DNA from: Tamilnaduibacter salinus
GTDB lineage: Bacteria > Pseudomonadota > Gammaproteobacteria > Pseudomonadales > Oleiphilaceae
Reading direction: 5' to 3'
NCBI RefSeq assembly: GCF_003096655.1
Contig: NZ_QEKQ01000005.1
Coordinates: 186,001 to 250,000, forward strand
Length of the DNA: 64,000 nt
Shown here: in pieces, positions 35,404-48,825 of the stretch
How positions within the stretch are numbered: the first letter of the stretch is position 1
How the letters are laid out: the number at the start of each line of letters is the position of its first letter
Position numbers and translations under genes: made by a program
Notes under the pieces: model-generated
Databases searched by the model: none
Told to the model about the DNA's origin: nothing
What the model saw: the letters and a program-made list of their open reading frames with translations, nothing else

Positions 35404-36432
35404 TCAGAAGCAGTGGGAGAAGTCGGACAGTTCGGTCATCTTGCCCTTGGCCAGCCCGCTGCCCAGCGCGTCCTGCGCCATGTCCACGCCTTCCTTCATG
35501 GTCTTGGCGAGACCGGCAACGTAGATAGCCGCGCCAGCGTTGAGGGCGACCATGTCGCGGGCCTTGTCGGCGTTCTCATCGTGCTTGGTGCCCAGCGCCG
35601 CCTCGATCAGCGTGAGGGATTCCTCGGAGCTGTCCACGTTCAGGCCCACCAGGCTCTGGCTCTTGATGTCGAAGTCTTCCGGCGTGATGTCGTATTCGGT
35701 GATCTCGCCGTCCTTCAGTTCCGCCACGTGGGTGCTGTTGGCGAGGCTGATCTCGTCCAGCCCGTCTTTGGAAGACACCACCATCACGTGCTCACTGCCC
35801 AGCCGTTGCAGGGTCTCGGCCATGGGGCGGCAGAGCTTGTCGGTGAACACGCCGGCCACCTGCCGTTTGACGCCCGCCGGGTTGGTCATGGGGCCAAGGA
35901 TGTTGAAGATGGTGCGCATCCCCAGTTCCTTGCGCGGGCCGATGGCGTGCTTCATGGCGCTGTGATGGGCGGGCGCGAACATGAAGCCGACGCCGATCTG
36001 CTCGATGCAGCGGCCCACGTCCTCGGGTTGGAGGTCGAGGTTGATGCCGGCTTTTTCCAGCAGATCCGCGCTGCCGCTTTTGGAGGACACGGACCGGTTG
36101 CCGTGTTTGGCCACGTGGGCGCCCGCCGCCGCGACCACGAACGCCGAGGCGGTGGAAACGTTGAACAGGTTGGCGCCGTCGCCGCCGGTGCCGACGATGT
36201 CCACCACCGGTTCCGCGTTGACGGTGACGTTGGTCGCCAGCTCGCGCATGACCTGGGTGGCGCCGGTAATCTCGTCGATGGTCTCGCCTTTCATGCGCAG
36301 GCCCATCAGCAGGGCGCCGATCTGGGCGTCCGTGGCCTCGCCCTGCATGACGATGCGCATGACGTCCTGCATCTTGTCGGTGCTCAGGTCGATGTGATCA
36401 ACAATGCGGTTCAGTGCGGTCTTGATGTCCAT
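35404..36432 (-). CDS. trpD: Anthranilate phosphoribosyltransferase
   Basis: 342 residues; transfers phosphoribosyl from PRPP to anthranilate. The PRPP loop [15 protein letters not shown] and the [15 protein letters not shown] anthranilate/PRPP region are intact. Normal length. Lies between trpG and trpC on the minus strand. Confidence 0.97.
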   Translation of the reverse strand: MDIKTALNRIVDHIDLSTDKMQDVMRIVMQGEATDAQIGALLMGLRMKGETIDEITGATQVMRELATNVTVNAEPVVDIVGTGGDGANLFNVSTASAFVVAAAGAHVAKHGNRSVSSKSGSADLLEKAGINLDLQPEDVGRCIEQIGVGFMFAPAHHSAMKHAIGPRKELGMRTIFNILGPMTNPAGVKRQVAGVFTDKLCRPMAETLQRLGSEHVMVVSSKDGLDEISLANSTHVAELKDGEITEYDITPEDFDIKSQSLVGLNVDSSEESLTLIEAALGTKHDENADKARDMVALNAGAAIYVAGLAKTMKEGVDMAQDALGSGLAKGKMTELSDFSHCF

Positions 36433-36444
36433 GATCAGTCTCTC

Positions 36445-37047
36445 TCAGGCGGCCTGACCCGGCTGGCCGGGCAGGCGCAGGAAATTGCGGAGCAGCTCGT
36501 GGCCCTGTTCGGTCATGATGGATTCCGGGTGGAACTGGACGCCCTCGATGGGCAGCGTCTTGTGGCGCAGACCCATGATCTCCTCCACCGATCCATCCGG
36601 ATTGCGGGTCCAGGCGGTGACTTCCAGCTCGTCCGGCAGGCTGTCCTTATCCACCACCAGGCTGTGATAGCGGGTGGCCTCGATGGGGTTGTTGAGCCCC
36701 CGGAACACGCCCTGGTCGGTGTGATAGACGGCGGACGTCTTGCCGTGCATCACCTGACCGGCGCGGCGCACGGTCCCGCCGAACACCTGCCCGATGGCCT
36801 GATGCCCCAGGCACACCCCGAGGATCGGCAGCCGCCCGGCAAAGTGACGGATCGCCGCCATGGAGATGCCCGCCTCGTTGGGCGTGCAGGGCCCCGGCGA
36901 AATCACCAGCCGCTCGGGGTTGAGCGCCTCGATCTGCTCGACGGTGATCTCGTCATTACGGTGCACCTGCACGTCCGCACCCAACTCGGACAGGTACTGC
37001 ACCACGTTGTAGGTGAAGGAATCGTAGTTGTCGATCATCAGTAACAT
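36445..37047 (-). CDS. trpG: Anthranilate synthase glutamine amidotransferase component
   Basis: 200 residues from the chosen start ([11 protein letters not shown]). An ATG five codons earlier overlaps trpE. Class I glutaminase with nucleophile Cys in G-V-C-L-G-H-Q and His-Glu in F-H-P-E-S. It supplies ammonia to TrpE and may also serve PabB. Between trpE and trpD. Confidence 0.95.
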   Translation of the reverse strand: MLLMIDNYDSFTYNVVQYLSELGADVQVHRNDEITVEQIEALNPERLVISPGPCTPNEAGISMAAIRHFAGRLPILGVCLGHQAIGQVFGGTVRRAGQVMHGKTSAVYHTDQGVFRGLNNPIEATRYHSLVVDKDSLPDELEVTAWTRNPDGSVEEIMGLRHKTLPIEGVQFHPESIMTEQGHELLRNFLRLPGQPGQAA

Positions 37048-37058
37048 GATGGCGGTCC

Positions 37059-38546
37059 TCACCGGTCAAAGTCGTTGAGCGCCATGCCCACGGCACGGAA
37101 GATGGCGCGGCCCTTGTTCATGGTCTCCTTCCACTCCAGCCGGGGCACGGAATCGGCGACGATGCCGGCGCCCGCCTGGATGTGGAGGGTGTTGTCCCGG
37201 ATCACGGCGGTGCGGATGGCGATGGCCGTGTCCATGTTGCCGTTCCAGGACAGGTAGCCCACGGCGCCGCCATAGACGCCGCGTTTGACCGGCTCCAGTT
37301 CGTCCAGGATTTCCATGGCGCGGATCTTCGGTGCGCCGCTCAGGGTGCCCGCCGGCAGGGTGGCGCGCAGTACGTCCATGTTGGACAGGTTCGGGCGCAG
37401 CCGGCCGGTGACGTTGGAGACGATGTGCATGACGTGGGAGTAGCGCTCCACCGCCATCTTCTCGGTGAGCTTCACCGATCCGGTCTCGCAGACCCGGCCG
37501 ATGTCGTTGCGGCCCAGGTCGATCAGCATCAGGTGCTCGGCGAGTTCCTTGGGGTCCGCCAGCAGCTCGGATTCCAGCGCCCGGTCCTCGGCATCGGTGG
37601 CGCCGCGCTTGCGGGTGCCCGCCAGCGGCCGGACGGTGACCTGCTCGTCCTCCACCCGCGCGAGGATCTCCGGTGAGGAGCCCACCACCTGGAAGTCGTC
37701 CAGATCCAGGAAGTACATGTAGGGCGAGGGGTTCAGTACCCGCAGCGAGCGGTACAGGTTGAGCGGCGGCGCGGAGAAGGGAATCGACATGCGCTGGGAG
37801 ACGACGGTCTGCATGATGTCGCCGTCCAGCACGTATTCCTTGATCTGCTCGACCGCCTCCTTGAACCGCTCCTCGGAGAAGCCGGAAACGAAATCGGTTT
37901 CCTCCACGCTCGTGCCGCGCAGCGCTTCCGGAGTGACCGGGGCGTCGGCATTGCGGTGATGCAATGCGTCCTCAAGCTCGTCCAGGCGTTGCTCGGCGCG
38001 GGCCAGCGGATCGTGTTCGTCCGGCGTCACGTGCACGATCAGGTGCAGCTTGCCGCGCAGGTTGTCGAACACCACCACCTCGTCGGAGACCATCAGCAGG
38101 ATGTCCGGCGAGCCGATCTGGTCCGGCGGGCAGGTATCGGCCAGGCGCTTTTCGATGTAGCGCACCGTGTCGTACCCGAAGTAGCCCACCAGGCCGCCGT
38201 TGAAGCGGGGCAGGTCGGGCAGGTCCGGCGCGTTGAAGCGTTTCTGGTATTCCTCGACGAAGGTCAGCGGGTCCTCGTGGACCGTCTCTTCGATGGTCTG
38301 GCCGTCGCGGGTGATCGTGATGTCCTGCCCGTGGACCGTCATGATCTCCCGGCAGGGCAGGCCGATGAACGAATACCGGCCCCACTTCTCGCCGCCCTGG
38401 ACGGACTCAAACAGGTAGCTGTAGGGGCCGCGCGCCAGCTTGAGGTAGGTGCTGAGCGGCGTTTCAAGATCGGCGAGCACTTCGCGCTGTACGGGGATAC
38501 GGTTGTAGCCGGCGTCCGCCAGCTCGGCAAACTGTTCGGGTGTCAT
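37059..38546 (-). CDS. trpE: Anthranilate synthase component I
   Basis: 495 residues converting chorismate to anthranilate. The N-terminal Y-L-F-E-S-V segment corresponds to the tryptophan feedback site (L-L-E-S in enterics) and suggests feedback control. The chorismate-binding C-terminal half has [30 protein letters not shown] and G-A-P-K-I-R-A-M-E. Preceded by a 223-base leader with attenuator-like features. Confidence 0.97.
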   Translation of the reverse strand: MTPEQFAELADAGYNRIPVQREVLADLETPLSTYLKLARGPYSYLFESVQGGEKWGRYSFIGLPCREIMTVHGQDITITRDGQTIEETVHEDPLTFVEEYQKRFNAPDLPDLPRFNGGLVGYFGYDTVRYIEKRLADTCPPDQIGSPDILLMVSDEVVVFDNLRGKLHLIVHVTPDEHDPLARAEQRLDELEDALHHRNADAPVTPEALRGTSVEETDFVSGFSEERFKEAVEQIKEYVLDGDIMQTVVSQRMSIPFSAPPLNLYRSLRVLNPSPYMYFLDLDDFQVVGSSPEILARVEDEQVTVRPLAGTRKRGATDAEDRALESELLADPKELAEHLMLIDLGRNDIGRVCETGSVKLTEKMAVERYSHVMHIVSNVTGRLRPNLSNMDVLRATLPAGTLSGAPKIRAMEILDELEPVKRGVYGGAVGYLSWNGNMDTAIAIRTAVIRDNTLHIQAGAGIVADSVPRLEWKETMNKGRAIFRAVGMALNDFDR

Positions 38547-38700
38547 TCGGATTGTCCTGACATCTGATCTGCAGAATCACCGGGGGCACCGGTGAGTGAA
38601 ACGGGCAGGCAGAGGGGCCTCCGGCTGCCGGGCTGAATGCTCAGCCGGTACGCCATCGCCACCATCGAATCGCGCGGGCGGAGGGGATCGTGCCTCGCGC
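38547..38700 (-). promoter_or_regulatory. Candidate trp attenuator leader upstream of trpE
   Basis: On the minus strand one frame reads Arg-Trp-Trp-Arg-Trp-Arg-Thr-Gly-stop, with Trp codons at 38664-38662, 38661-38659 and 38655-38653 and the stop at 38643-38641. This resembles the end of enterobacterial TrpL (W-W-R-T-S). Two hairpins follow: GGCAG...CTGCC at 38604-38629 and CACCGG/CCGGTG at 38578-38594. No ATG, GTG or TTG is found in frame upstream, only CTG and ATT, and there is no clean T-run, so the assignment is tentative. Confidence 0.5.
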
Positions 38701-38769
38701 TGTTGCAGTCAGATTCAGAACCCGCACGGGAGGAACCTCAAATAAATGTTGAACGAGATAGCTGAGAGA

Positions 38770-39456
38770 CTACAAAAGCTCCGTCAGCGAATCAACCACC
38801 CGGTCCGAGCCAGTGTCTTCCAGGCGCACGCCGTAGTTATAACCATAGCTCACCGCCACCACCGGCATGCCCGCCGCCTGCGCCGCTTCGATGTCGTTGA
38901 TCGAATCGCCCACCATCAGGCAGGTCGCCGGGTCACCGCCCAGTTCGCGGCAGGCGTGGAATAACGGTTCCGGGTCCGGCTTCTTGACCGGCAGCGAGTC
39001 CCCGCCAACCACCACCTCAAACCAGTGGGCCAGGTCCATCTGCTCCAGCAGCGGCCCGGTGAACTCCAGCGGCTTGTTGGTCACCACGCCCAGTCTTGTC
39101 CCGGCATCCCGGCAGCCCTCAAGGAACGGCAGGATGCCCGGATAGACTGAGGCGGCGGAGCCGTTGCGTGCGCGGTAGGCATCAAAGAACAGCTGCCGGG
39201 CGCGGTCAAAGAGGTCGTCCGGCGCCTGATCCGACTGATAGTCGAAGCGATCCGCCAGCGCCCGGTGGACCAGCACACCGGCGCCATTGCCGACCCAGTC
39301 GCGGACCTTGTCCTCGCCCGCCGTCGGGCGGTCGAGGGCGTGCAGCATGTCGTCCACGGCCACCGCCAGATCCGGGGCGCTGTCCACCAGTGTGCCGTCC
39401 AGATCGAACAGCACCGTGCCGGGCCAGCGGTCGTTGAACAGGCGCGTCAGGCTCAT
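38770..39456 (-). CDS. gph: Phosphoglycolate phosphatase
   Basis: 228-residue HAD hydrolase with the nucleophile motif [15 protein letters not shown] in motif III, and M-V-G-D-S-I-N-D-I near residue 180. It removes 2-phosphoglycolate arising from DNA repair or oxygenase chemistry. Overlaps the end of rpe by 4 bases and leads into the trp genes, as in related gammaproteobacteria. Confidence 0.93.
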   Translation of the reverse strand: MSLTRLFNDRWPGTVLFDLDGTLVDSAPDLAVAVDDMLHALDRPTAGEDKVRDWVGNGAGVLVHRALADRFDYQSDQAPDDLFDRARQLFFDAYRARNGSAASVYPGILPFLEGCRDAGTRLGVVTNKPLEFTGPLLEQMDLAHWFEVVVGGDSLPVKKPDPEPLFHACRELGGDPATCLMVGDSINDIEAAQAAGMPVVAVSYGYNYGVRLEDTGSDRVVDSLTELL

Positions 39457-40124
39457 CGGGCTTTGGCGATCTCGTCGCGCATCTGCTGGATGATGGTTTT
39501 GTAGTCCGGCTGTTTGAAAATCGCTGAGCCGGCTACGAAGGTGTCGGCCCCGGCGGCGGCGATGTCGCGGATGTTGTCGGCCTTCACGCCGCCGTCCACT
39601 TCCAGGCGGATGTCACGGCCACTGCGGTCGATCCGCTCGCGCGCCTCGCGCAGCTTGTCGAGTGTGCCGGGGATGAAGGACTGGCCGCCAAAGCCGGGAT
39701 TGACGGACATCAGCAGCATCATGTCGAGCTTGTCCATCACGTAGTCGGCGTGGGTCAGCGGCGTGGCCGGGTTGAATACCAGACCGGCTTTGCAGCCACC
39801 ATCTCTGATCAGTTGCAGGGAGCGGTCGATGTGCTCGCTGGCTTCCGGGTGGAAGGTGATGGAGCTGGCGCCGGCATCGATGAACATGCCGATCAGCTCG
39901 TCCACCGGTTTGACCATCAGGTGCACGTCGATCGGCGCGGTGACGCCATGCTTGCGCAACGCCTCGCACACCATCGGGCCGATGGTGAGGTTGGGGACGT
40001 AGTGATTGTCCATGACGTCGAAGTGAACCCAGTCGGCACCGGCGGCCAGCACCTGGTCGACTTCCTCGCCCAGCCGGGCAAAGTCGGCGGAGAGGATGGA
40101 CGGGGCAATGAAATCGGGTTGCAT
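39453..40124 (-). CDS. rpe: Ribulose-phosphate 3-epimerase
   Basis: 223 residues, TIM barrel; interconverts ribulose-5-phosphate and xylulose-5-phosphate. I place the start at 40124 ([15 protein letters not shown]), since the long upstream extension of the frame is antisense to the next gene. Metal ligands are in [12 protein letters not shown] and E-V-D-G-G-V. Heads the rpe-gph-trp run. Confidence 0.96.
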   Translation of the reverse strand: MQPDFIAPSILSADFARLGEEVDQVLAAGADWVHFDVMDNHYVPNLTIGPMVCEALRKHGVTAPIDVHLMVKPVDELIGMFIDAGASSITFHPEASEHIDRSLQLIRDGGCKAGLVFNPATPLTHADYVMDKLDMMLLMSVNPGFGGQSFIPGTLDKLREARERIDRSGRDIRLEVDGGVKADNIRDIAAAGADTFVAGSAIFKQPDYKTIIQQMRDEIAKAR

Positions 40125-40192
40125 AACGGAGCGGGTCCCGGATTGCGAAAAGAAGGCTGCTATTCTAACAGGTCCACCGACAGGAGTAAGGC

Positions 40193-41152
40193 ATGAGCGC
40201 GCAACGCGGAGATCGATGGACGGGCATTCTCGCGCTGGTTCTGATGGGGCTGTTCGCGCCCCCGGTGATGGCCCAGCAGAGTGAGGGAGCCGATGGATCG
40301 GCGCCGGAAAGTGAGGATGCGCCCGCGTCCGGTGAGGAGACCGACAAGCCCCGCCCGGTGGTGCGCAGCGGCACGGGCGATGAGGCGCTGGCGGCTCACC
40401 GGTCGGACCGGGCCGTCTGGCTGGAGACGCCCGAGCACGGGCGCCTGCTGGCACTGCTGGAACGGGAGCAGGCCGCCAACGCCAAAGGGGCCGTGTTGAT
40501 TCTCGCCGATGAAGGGCAGAGCGCCGACACGGCGCTGGCCGGTGCGCTTCGGGAGCCGTTGTCGAAGGCCGGTTGGGCGGCACTGTCGATGGGGTTGCCC
40601 GAGCCGCCTCAGCAGGTCGTCCGTGCGCGCCGCCATCCAGCTATGGCGATGGAGGGTGACAAGGAGACTGCGGGGCAGGAGGAGCCGGCCAATGAAGAGG
40701 CTGACGCCGTAATGATCGACGTGATGGACCCGACCGAGCTCGACGATCTGACGGAAACCTATCGCAGTCGCATCGACGCCTATGTCTCGGCGGCGCTGGA
40801 GCGACTGTCCTCAGAGGGCTATTCACCGGTCGTTCTGGTGGGGGTTGGGTATGGTGCCTCCGCCATGGCCCGCCACACGGGCTCTGCGACGGCGCTCGTC
40901 TGGGTGGCGCCGCAGATGTCCGAGTCCGCCCTGGAAGCCTTCCAGCCGGGCGTCCCGGTTCTTGAGCTCTACCCCAACCGCCAGCAGACCCAGGCCCGCC
41001 AGCGCTCGGCCCAGCTCAAACGCCAGCAGCTTCCGAGTTACCGGCAACAACCCGTGGCCATGGACGCCCAGCCGCAACGGCGCGACGCCGGACAGGTGGC
41101 CAACCGCATGCTCTCATGGTTGCGGGCGCTGGCGGAGAAAGGCGGGCGCTAG
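40193..41152 (+). CDS. DUF3530 family alpha/beta-hydrolase-like exported protein
   Basis: 319 residues with a signal peptide ending V-M-A-Q, then an acidic low-complexity stretch and a hydrolase-like domain: W-L[12 protein letters not shown], [21 protein letters not shown]. In the position of the nucleophile elbow the residue is Tyr (G-V-G-Y-G), so a catalytic Ser is not evident. Function unknown; divergent from rpe. Confidence 0.8.
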   Translation: MSAQRGDRWTGILALVLMGLFAPPVMAQQSEGADGSAPESEDAPASGEETDKPRPVVRSGTGDEALAAHRSDRAVWLETPEHGRLLALLEREQAANAKGAVLILADEGQSADTALAGALREPLSKAGWAALSMGLPEPPQQVVRARRHPAMAMEGDKETAGQEEPANEEADAVMIDVMDPTELDDLTETYRSRIDAYVSAALERLSSEGYSPVVLVGVGYGASAMARHTGSATALVWVAPQMSESALEAFQPGVPVLELYPNRQQTQARQRSAQLKRQQLPSYRQQPVAMDAQPQRRDAGQVANRMLSWLRALAEKGGR

Positions 41153-41173
41153 CGTTCGCCGCTGGGAAGGACT

Positions 41174-41452
41174 GTTCGCCGCGGAAACCGCGGAAGGACG
41201 CGGAAGGAAAAAGAAAGAATCGGTTAGCCACGGAAAAACACGGACGAACACGGAAAAACGACAAAACGATCGTGTGTCTGGGCTTACATGGCACCCGGTA
41301 TTCATCATGCCCGAAACAGGCACTTGCGACTTTTAACTTGCCACTGTCTTTTTGCGTCCGCAGGACGCTTTCCGTGTTCGTCCGTGTTTTTCCGTGGCAA
41401 TTTCCCTCTTTCTCTCTTTTCTTCCGCGTCTTTCCGCGGTTTCCGCGGCGAA
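41174..41452. repeat. Inverted-repeat family R2, copy A
   Basis: 279 bases. Left arm TTCGCCGCGGAAACCGCGG and GACGCGGAAG, then CACGG words; right arm the inverse, ending CCGCGGCGAA. The centre (GACAAAACGATCGTGTG, then GGTATTCATC and CAGGCACTTGCGAC) is shared with copy B at 51881-52152. Located between the convergent DUF3530 and J-domain genes. No gene inside. Confidence 0.85.
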
Positions 41453-41459
41453 TCCATCA

Positions 41460-43887
<2,428 letters not shown>

Positions 43888-44026
43888 GATGCAGTGATTT
43901 CCCGGTTCGCGATGGGTTGGGAGGAACGTATCAGAACCCGCGAAAACCGGCAAAGGAACTCTGGGTGGCGCGTCGGTAACCGTGACGTTTCCGGTCGTGC
44001 TCTGTAAACTACGGCCTCTCTTCGTC

Positions 44027-46423
44027 ATGTCTTTTTCCAGGGGTTTGAGCAAGGTGTCCTCCCGTTCCGCAGACAGGTGGCCAGACCGGGCCCGGCGGGG
44101 GCTGGCCGGTATCGTCCTGGCCCTGCCCCTGGCTGCCCATGCCGGTCCGCCGCCGACCGCCGCCGGGATCGACTGGCGCGAGCGGTCCGAGCTGCCGCCG
44201 GCGCAGGCGGCTGCCCTGCCGGAATACTGCAGTGGCGCTTATCTCCCGCCCGACGGCCCGTCCACAACGGTGCCAGGCTTGCCCGGGCAGTCACCCGATT
44301 CGGACCGGGAGGCGCCGATTGAGGCCAGCGGGCAGGCCGCGCGTTACGAAATGGACACGTCCCTGACGCTGACCGGTGACGTCCACGTCCGGCAGGGGGC
44401 GTTTTCGGCCCAGGGCAGTCAGCTGCGCTACGACCAGACTTCGGGGCAGATGGCGCTGGACGGGCCCATGCGGAGTCGCGGCGAGGGGGTGCTGCTGACC
44501 GGCGAGTCCGCGACCTATCAGTCCGACACCGGCAACATGCGGATCAATACCGCCAGTTTTCTGGTGCATGCCAATGAGATGCGCGGCCAGGCGGCGTCGC
44601 TGAGCCGCCCTTCGGAAAATCGGCTGCTGATCGAGGAGGGTCGGTTTACCACCTGCGCGCCGGACAGCAATGCCTGGCAGGTGCGCGCCTCGCAGATTGA
44701 CCTCGACCGGGCCGAAGGCTTTGGCACCGCACGCCATGTCCGCCTGGAAGTGAAGGATGTGCCGGTCTTCTATTGGCCGTGGATCTCCTTCCCGATCGAT
44801 GACCGCCGCAAGACCGGCTTCCTCTACCCGTCCTTTGGGACGTCCAATGCCGGTGGCGGGGCCTATGTGTCGGTGCCGTATTACCTGAATCTGGCGCCGC
44901 ATTACGACGCGACGCTGACGCCGCAGTACATCCACGGTCGCGGGCTGTTCACGGAAGTGGAGGGGCGTTACCTGAGTGATTTCGGCCAGTCCGATCTTCA
45001 GTTGGGCTATATCGCTGACGACGATGAGTTTGTCTCCGAAAACCCGGGCGTGGATAACGGCGAACGCTGGGGACTGGACTTCCGCAGTCGCGCATCGTTT
45101 GGCAGTGGCTGGCGCGGCTATGCCGACTATTCGGCCGTCTCCGACAATGACTATCTTGGCGACCTGAACCGCTCACTGGACATCAACACGGCCACCCATC
45201 TGCGCCGCCGGGGCGGTGTCCGTTACGACGGTGGTCGGCAGTACTTTGAGGCCTATGCCAACGGCTACCAGACCGTGCGGGACAACTTTCCGCTGGCCAA
45301 CAAGCCCTACGACCAGCTCCCTGAGATTCTGTACGGCGCCGATCTGGACTGGGGCGTGCCCGAGCTGCTGGTGGAATCCCAGTACACCTATTTCCACCGG
45401 GATAACACCGGGCTCACCGGCTTGGACCGGGCCAATGGCCACCGCTGGCGTGTCGCGCCGGAACTGGCCCTGAATGCCAGTGAAGTGTGGGGGTACGTCC
45501 GTCCGTCGGTGACACTGGATCACACGCTGTATCAACTTGAGGACCTGCCGGGGCAGACCGAGCGCATCGACCGCACGGTGCCAATCTACGAGTGGGACTC
45601 CGGGCTGTACTTCGATCGCCAGTCCTCGCTGTTCGGGACGCGTTACAACCAGTCGCTCGAACCCCGCCTCTACTACGCCTACTCCGAGGCCGAGGACCAG
45701 AGCGACATCCCCGATTTCGACACCGCGCTCAAGTCCTTCAGCTTCGATCAGCTCTTCAGTCCGCATCGGTTCAGCGGCGGTGACCGGGTGTCCGATAACA
45801 ACCGCCTGACCGCCGCCGTGACAACGCGTTTCAACGACCTGGAAACGGGCGCGGAGCGGGCCCGATTGAGCGTCGGCCAGGTGTATTATTACGATGACCG
45901 CGAGGTCGGGCTGAACGGGGGTGGAACCGGCACAGGCGCCGAGTCGCCGCTGGCGGGTGAGGCACTGCTGCGGCCGCTGGATAATCTGGGCATTCGCGCC
46001 TCCGGGCTCTGGGACCCGCAGACCGGGGAAACCGTCCAGGGGCGCAGCCAGCTCGTCTATCATTCGCCCGGCTACCGCTATCTGGCCACGCTGGGGCACA
46101 CCTATGACAAAGACGGCCTGGAACAGTCGGACATCGGTGCTGTCGTTCCCGTGACGGATCAGGTCAGCCTGATCGGCCGCTGGGTGTATGATGCCGAAAA
46201 CGACCAGACCGTCGGCAGTCTGGCCGGTGTGGAGTACACCGACTGCTGCTGGAGCGCGCAGGTGGTGGCCCAGAGCTACCAGACGACCGACCGCCAGCTT
46301 GATCATCGCATCCTGTTCCAGATCCGGCTCAAGGGGCTGGGCGGCAGCGGGGGTGCGGGCGATCGCATTGGCGACGCCATCTACGGCTACGAGCAGCGCG
46401 AGGAGCGCCGGTATGGCCGGTGA
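44027..46423 (+). CDS. lptD: LPS-assembly outer-membrane protein LptD
   Basis: 798 residues from the ATG at 44027 (an ATG 45 bases upstream is possible). Signal peptide ends A-A-H-A. An OstA/LptA-like jelly-roll domain occupies about 110-260, then a 26-strand-type barrel domain. Cys residues sit near the mature N-terminus (L-P-E-Y-C-S-G) and as a C-C pair near the end (Y-T-D-C-C-W), as required for the inter-domain disulfides of LptD. It translocates LPS to the outer leaflet with LptE. Followed by surA, whose product helps fold it. Confidence 0.95.
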   Translation: MSFSRGLSKVSSRSADRWPDRARRGLAGIVLALPLAAHAGPPPTAAGIDWRERSELPPAQAAALPEYCSGAYLPPDGPSTTVPGLPGQSPDSDREAPIEASGQAARYEMDTSLTLTGDVHVRQGAFSAQGSQLRYDQTSGQMALDGPMRSRGEGVLLTGESATYQSDTGNMRINTASFLVHANEMRGQAASLSRPSENRLLIEEGRFTTCAPDSNAWQVRASQIDLDRAEGFGTARHVRLEVKDVPVFYWPWISFPIDDRRKTGFLYPSFGTSNAGGGAYVSVPYYLNLAPHYDATLTPQYIHGRGLFTEVEGRYLSDFGQSDLQLGYIADDDEFVSENPGVDNGERWGLDFRSRASFGSGWRGYADYSAVSDNDYLGDLNRSLDINTATHLRRRGGVRYDGGRQYFEAYANGYQTVRDNFPLANKPYDQLPEILYGADLDWGVPELLVESQYTYFHRDNTGLTGLDRANGHRWRVAPELALNASEVWGYVRPSVTLDHTLYQLEDLPGQTERIDRTVPIYEWDSGLYFDRQSSLFGTRYNQSLEPRLYYAYSEAEDQSDIPDFDTALKSFSFDQLFSPHRFSGGDRVSDNNRLTAAVTTRFNDLETGAERARLSVGQVYYYDDREVGLNGGGTGTGAESPLAGEALLRPLDNLGIRASGLWDPQTGETVQGRSQLVYHSPGYRYLATLGHTYDKDGLEQSDIGAVVPVTDQVSLIGRWVYDAENDQTVGSLAGVEYTDCCWSAQVVAQSYQTTDRQLDHRILFQIRLKGLGGSGGAGDRIGDAIYGYEQREERRYGR

Positions 46424-46459
46424 CCGTGAGACGACATGAATTCGATGACTGAGGTGTTT

Positions 46460-47827
46460 ATGACGCGCAACCGCCATTTTCTGGCCAGCCTGATTCTGGG
46501 GCTGGTGGCCGTGCTGGGCGCCGGTACGGCACTGGCGGAACGACAGCCCCTGGACCGGGTGATCGCCATCGTCAACGACGGCGTGATCCTGCAGTCCGAG
46601 CTGGAAAACCGGATCAAGACGGTGACCTCTCGCCTGCGGGGGCAGGGGACCGGCGTGCCGCCCCGGGACGTGCTCGAGGAACGCGTGCTGGATCAGCTCA
46701 TCCAGGACGCCATTCAGCTCCAGATGGCCGACCGGGCGGGGATGCGCATCAGTGATAACGAACTCAACGACACCATGCGCAATATCGCCAGCCGCAACAA
46801 CATGACGCTCGACGAGTTCGAGGCGCAGCTCAACCGCGAAGGCCTGAGCTACCAGCAGGCCCGGGAGCAGATCCGGCGCGAAATGCTGATCAGCCGCGTC
46901 CAGCAGCGCCAGGTCGGCAGTCGGGTACGGGTGACCCAGCGCGAGATCGACAACTTCAACGCGTCGCGTGCCGACCAGGCCCAGTCCAGCACCGAGTACA
47001 AGCTGGCCCATATTCTTGTCGCGGTCGACGACACCAATGACGAGGCCGAGATGGCCGAGGCCCGTGAAAAGATCGAGCGGTTGCGCCAACGCATCGAGTC
47101 GGGCACCGGGTTTCAGCAGGTGGCGGTGGCCGAATCCGACGGCACCAACGCGCTGGAGGGCGGCATACTGGGGTGGCGTCAGGAAGGTCAGTTGCCATCG
47201 CTGGTTTCTGACGTGGTGCCGTCGCTGCCGGTTGGCGAGACGTCCAGCGTGCTGGAGAGTGGCAGCGGCTTTCACCTGGTTCAGGTCGTGGACAAGCGGG
47301 GTGGTGACCAGAGCCAGTCCCGGATGGTGGAGCAGCATCAGGTGCGCCACATCCTGATCCGCCCCCAGGAGGCCGGGTCCCCGCAGGAGGCCCGGGCCAC
47401 CATCGAGGATCTTTATCAGCGCATCGGGAATGGCGCCAGCTTCGCCACGCTGGCCCGGGAATACTCCGACGATAAGGTTTCGGGCAATGAAGGCGGTCGC
47501 CTTGGTTGGGTCAGCCCCGGTGAGATGGTCCCGGCGTTCGAGGAGCAGATGATGCAGGCACCGGTGGGCGTGGTGACCGAGCCGTTCCGTTCCCGGTTTG
47601 GGTGGCACATTCTGGAAGTCCGGGACGAGCGCGAGAAAGACATGACGCGCCAGATCCAGACCAATAAAGCGCGGCAGGCCCTGTACCAGCGCAAGTTCGA
47701 TTCGGAGCTTCAGACCTGGCTGCGGGAGATCCGCGCCGAGGCCTTCATCGAGATCAAATCCGACAAGTTGGCCGACGATCGCAAGCAGGACGACAGTGGC
47801 GCACCGGATGGGGAGGACGCCGCCTGA
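46460..47827 (+). CDS. surA: Periplasmic chaperone/peptidyl-prolyl isomerase SurA
   Basis: 455 residues from 46460, chosen because GAGG precedes it and the signal peptide then begins at once (M-T-R-N-R-H-F-L). An ATG 24 bases earlier is possible. An N-terminal chaperone domain, then two parvulin domains starting at Y-K-L-A-H-I-L-V-A and V-R-H-I-L-I-R-P, and a C-terminal helix. Chaperones outer-membrane proteins, including LptD. Stop overlaps the pdxA start by one base. Confidence 0.95.
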   Translation: MTRNRHFLASLILGLVAVLGAGTALAERQPLDRVIAIVNDGVILQSELENRIKTVTSRLRGQGTGVPPRDVLEERVLDQLIQDAIQLQMADRAGMRISDNELNDTMRNIASRNNMTLDEFEAQLNREGLSYQQAREQIRREMLISRVQQRQVGSRVRVTQREIDNFNASRADQAQSSTEYKLAHILVAVDDTNDEAEMAEAREKIERLRQRIESGTGFQQVAVAESDGTNALEGGILGWRQEGQLPSLVSDVVPSLPVGETSSVLESGSGFHLVQVVDKRGGDQSQSRMVEQHQVRHILIRPQEAGSPQEARATIEDLYQRIGNGASFATLAREYSDDKVSGNEGGRLGWVSPGEMVPAFEEQMMQAPVGVVTEPFRSRFGWHILEVRDEREKDMTRQIQTNKARQALYQRKFDSELQTWLREIRAEAFIEIKSDKLADDRKQDDSGAPDGEDAA

Positions 47828-48825
47828 TGCGTCCTCCCGTGCTGGCGCTTACCGCCGGTGAACCGGCGGGCATCGGTCCGGATCTGTGTCTCTCACTGGC
47901 AACGCAGGCTCGTGACGCCGGCCTGGTGGTCGTGGCTGACCGGGATCTGCTGGCCGAGCGGGCCGCGCAGTTGGGTCTGGATGTGACCCTGAACGACTGG
48001 TCGGATGGTGACACCCCCGCCATGGCGGCCGGGCAGCTTTCGGTGCTGACGGTGCCGGGGCTGGCCAGCCGCCAGGCAGGCACACTCGATGCCGCCAACA
48101 GCGCCTATGTGCTTCGCACGCTCGAAACCGCCGTTCAGGGGTGCCAGAGCGGGCGCTTCGACGGCATGGTGACTGCGCCGGTGCACAAGGGGGTGATCAA
48201 CGAGGCGGGCATTGCGTTCAGTGGGCACACGGAGTTCCTGCAGGCGCAGTGTGGCGTCGACCGGGTCGTGATGATGCTGGCCACTGAAGGGCTGCGGGTG
48301 GCGCTGGTGACCACACACCTGCCGCTGCGGGATGTGGCCGATGCGGTGACCCCCGAGCGACTGACGCAGGTCACCCGGATCCTCGATCAGGATCTCCGCC
48401 GCTTTTTCGGGCTCGCATCGCCGCGGATTCTCGTGGCCGGACTCAACCCCCACGCTGGAGAAGGCGGTCATCTGGGGCGCGAGGAAATGGACACCATCGA
48501 ACCGACACTGGCGCAGCTCCGGAGTGAGGGCATTGCGTTGACCGGACCACTGCCGGCCGACACGCTCTTCACGCCCAAGTGGCTGGATGAGGCCGACGCG
48601 GTGCTGGCGATGTATCACGATCAGGGCCTGCCGGTGCTCAAGTTCAAGGGCTTCGGTCGGGCTGTGAACATCACCCTGGGGCTGCCCATCGTGCGCACTT
48701 CGGTGGATCACGGCACCGCTCTGGATCTGGCGGGCACCGGGCAGGCGGACAGTGGCAGCCTGCACACCGCCATCGATTACGCGGTCCACATGGCCCGCCA
48801 ACACAGGAACCAACGCCGTGGCTAA
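47827..48825 (+). CDS. pdxA: 4-hydroxythreonine-4-phosphate dehydrogenase
   Basis: 332 residues; pyridoxal phosphate synthesis. Motifs: G-E-P-A-G-I-G-P, the metal ligands in F-S-G-H-T-E-F-L and [10 protein letters not shown], and [10 protein letters not shown]. Fixed neighbour of surA and rsmA in gammaproteobacteria. Confidence 0.97.
   Translation: MRPPVLALTAGEPAGIGPDLCLSLATQARDAGLVVVADRDLLAERAAQLGLDVTLNDWSDGDTPAMAAGQLSVLTVPGLASRQAGTLDAANSAYVLRTLETAVQGCQSGRFDGMVTAPVHKGVINEAGIAFSGHTEFLQAQCGVDRVVMMLATEGLRVALVTTHLPLRDVADAVTPERLTQVTRILDQDLRRFFGLASPRILVAGLNPHAGEGGHLGREEMDTIEPTLAQLRSEGIALTGPLPADTLFTPKWLDEADAVLAMYHDQGLPVLKFKGFGRAVNITLGLPIVRTSVDHGTALDLAGTGQADSGSLHTAIDYAVHMARQHRNQRRG

Noticed and set aside
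35413-37044. 543-codon open frame on the plus strand opposite trpD and trpG
   Set aside because: Antisense shadow of essential biosynthetic genes, with the repetitive His/Val/Gly composition typical of such frames.
38544-38669. Second small frame overlapping the trpE start, starting Met-Val-Ala-Met, as the trp leader peptide
   Set aside because: It contains no Trp codon and no good ribosome site. The Trp-rich frame in the same stretch is the better, though imperfect, candidate.
45173-47608. 811-codon open frame on the minus strand opposite lptD and surA
   Set aside because: It is an antisense shadow of two conserved genes in GC-rich DNA. It has no recognisable domain and no ribosome site.
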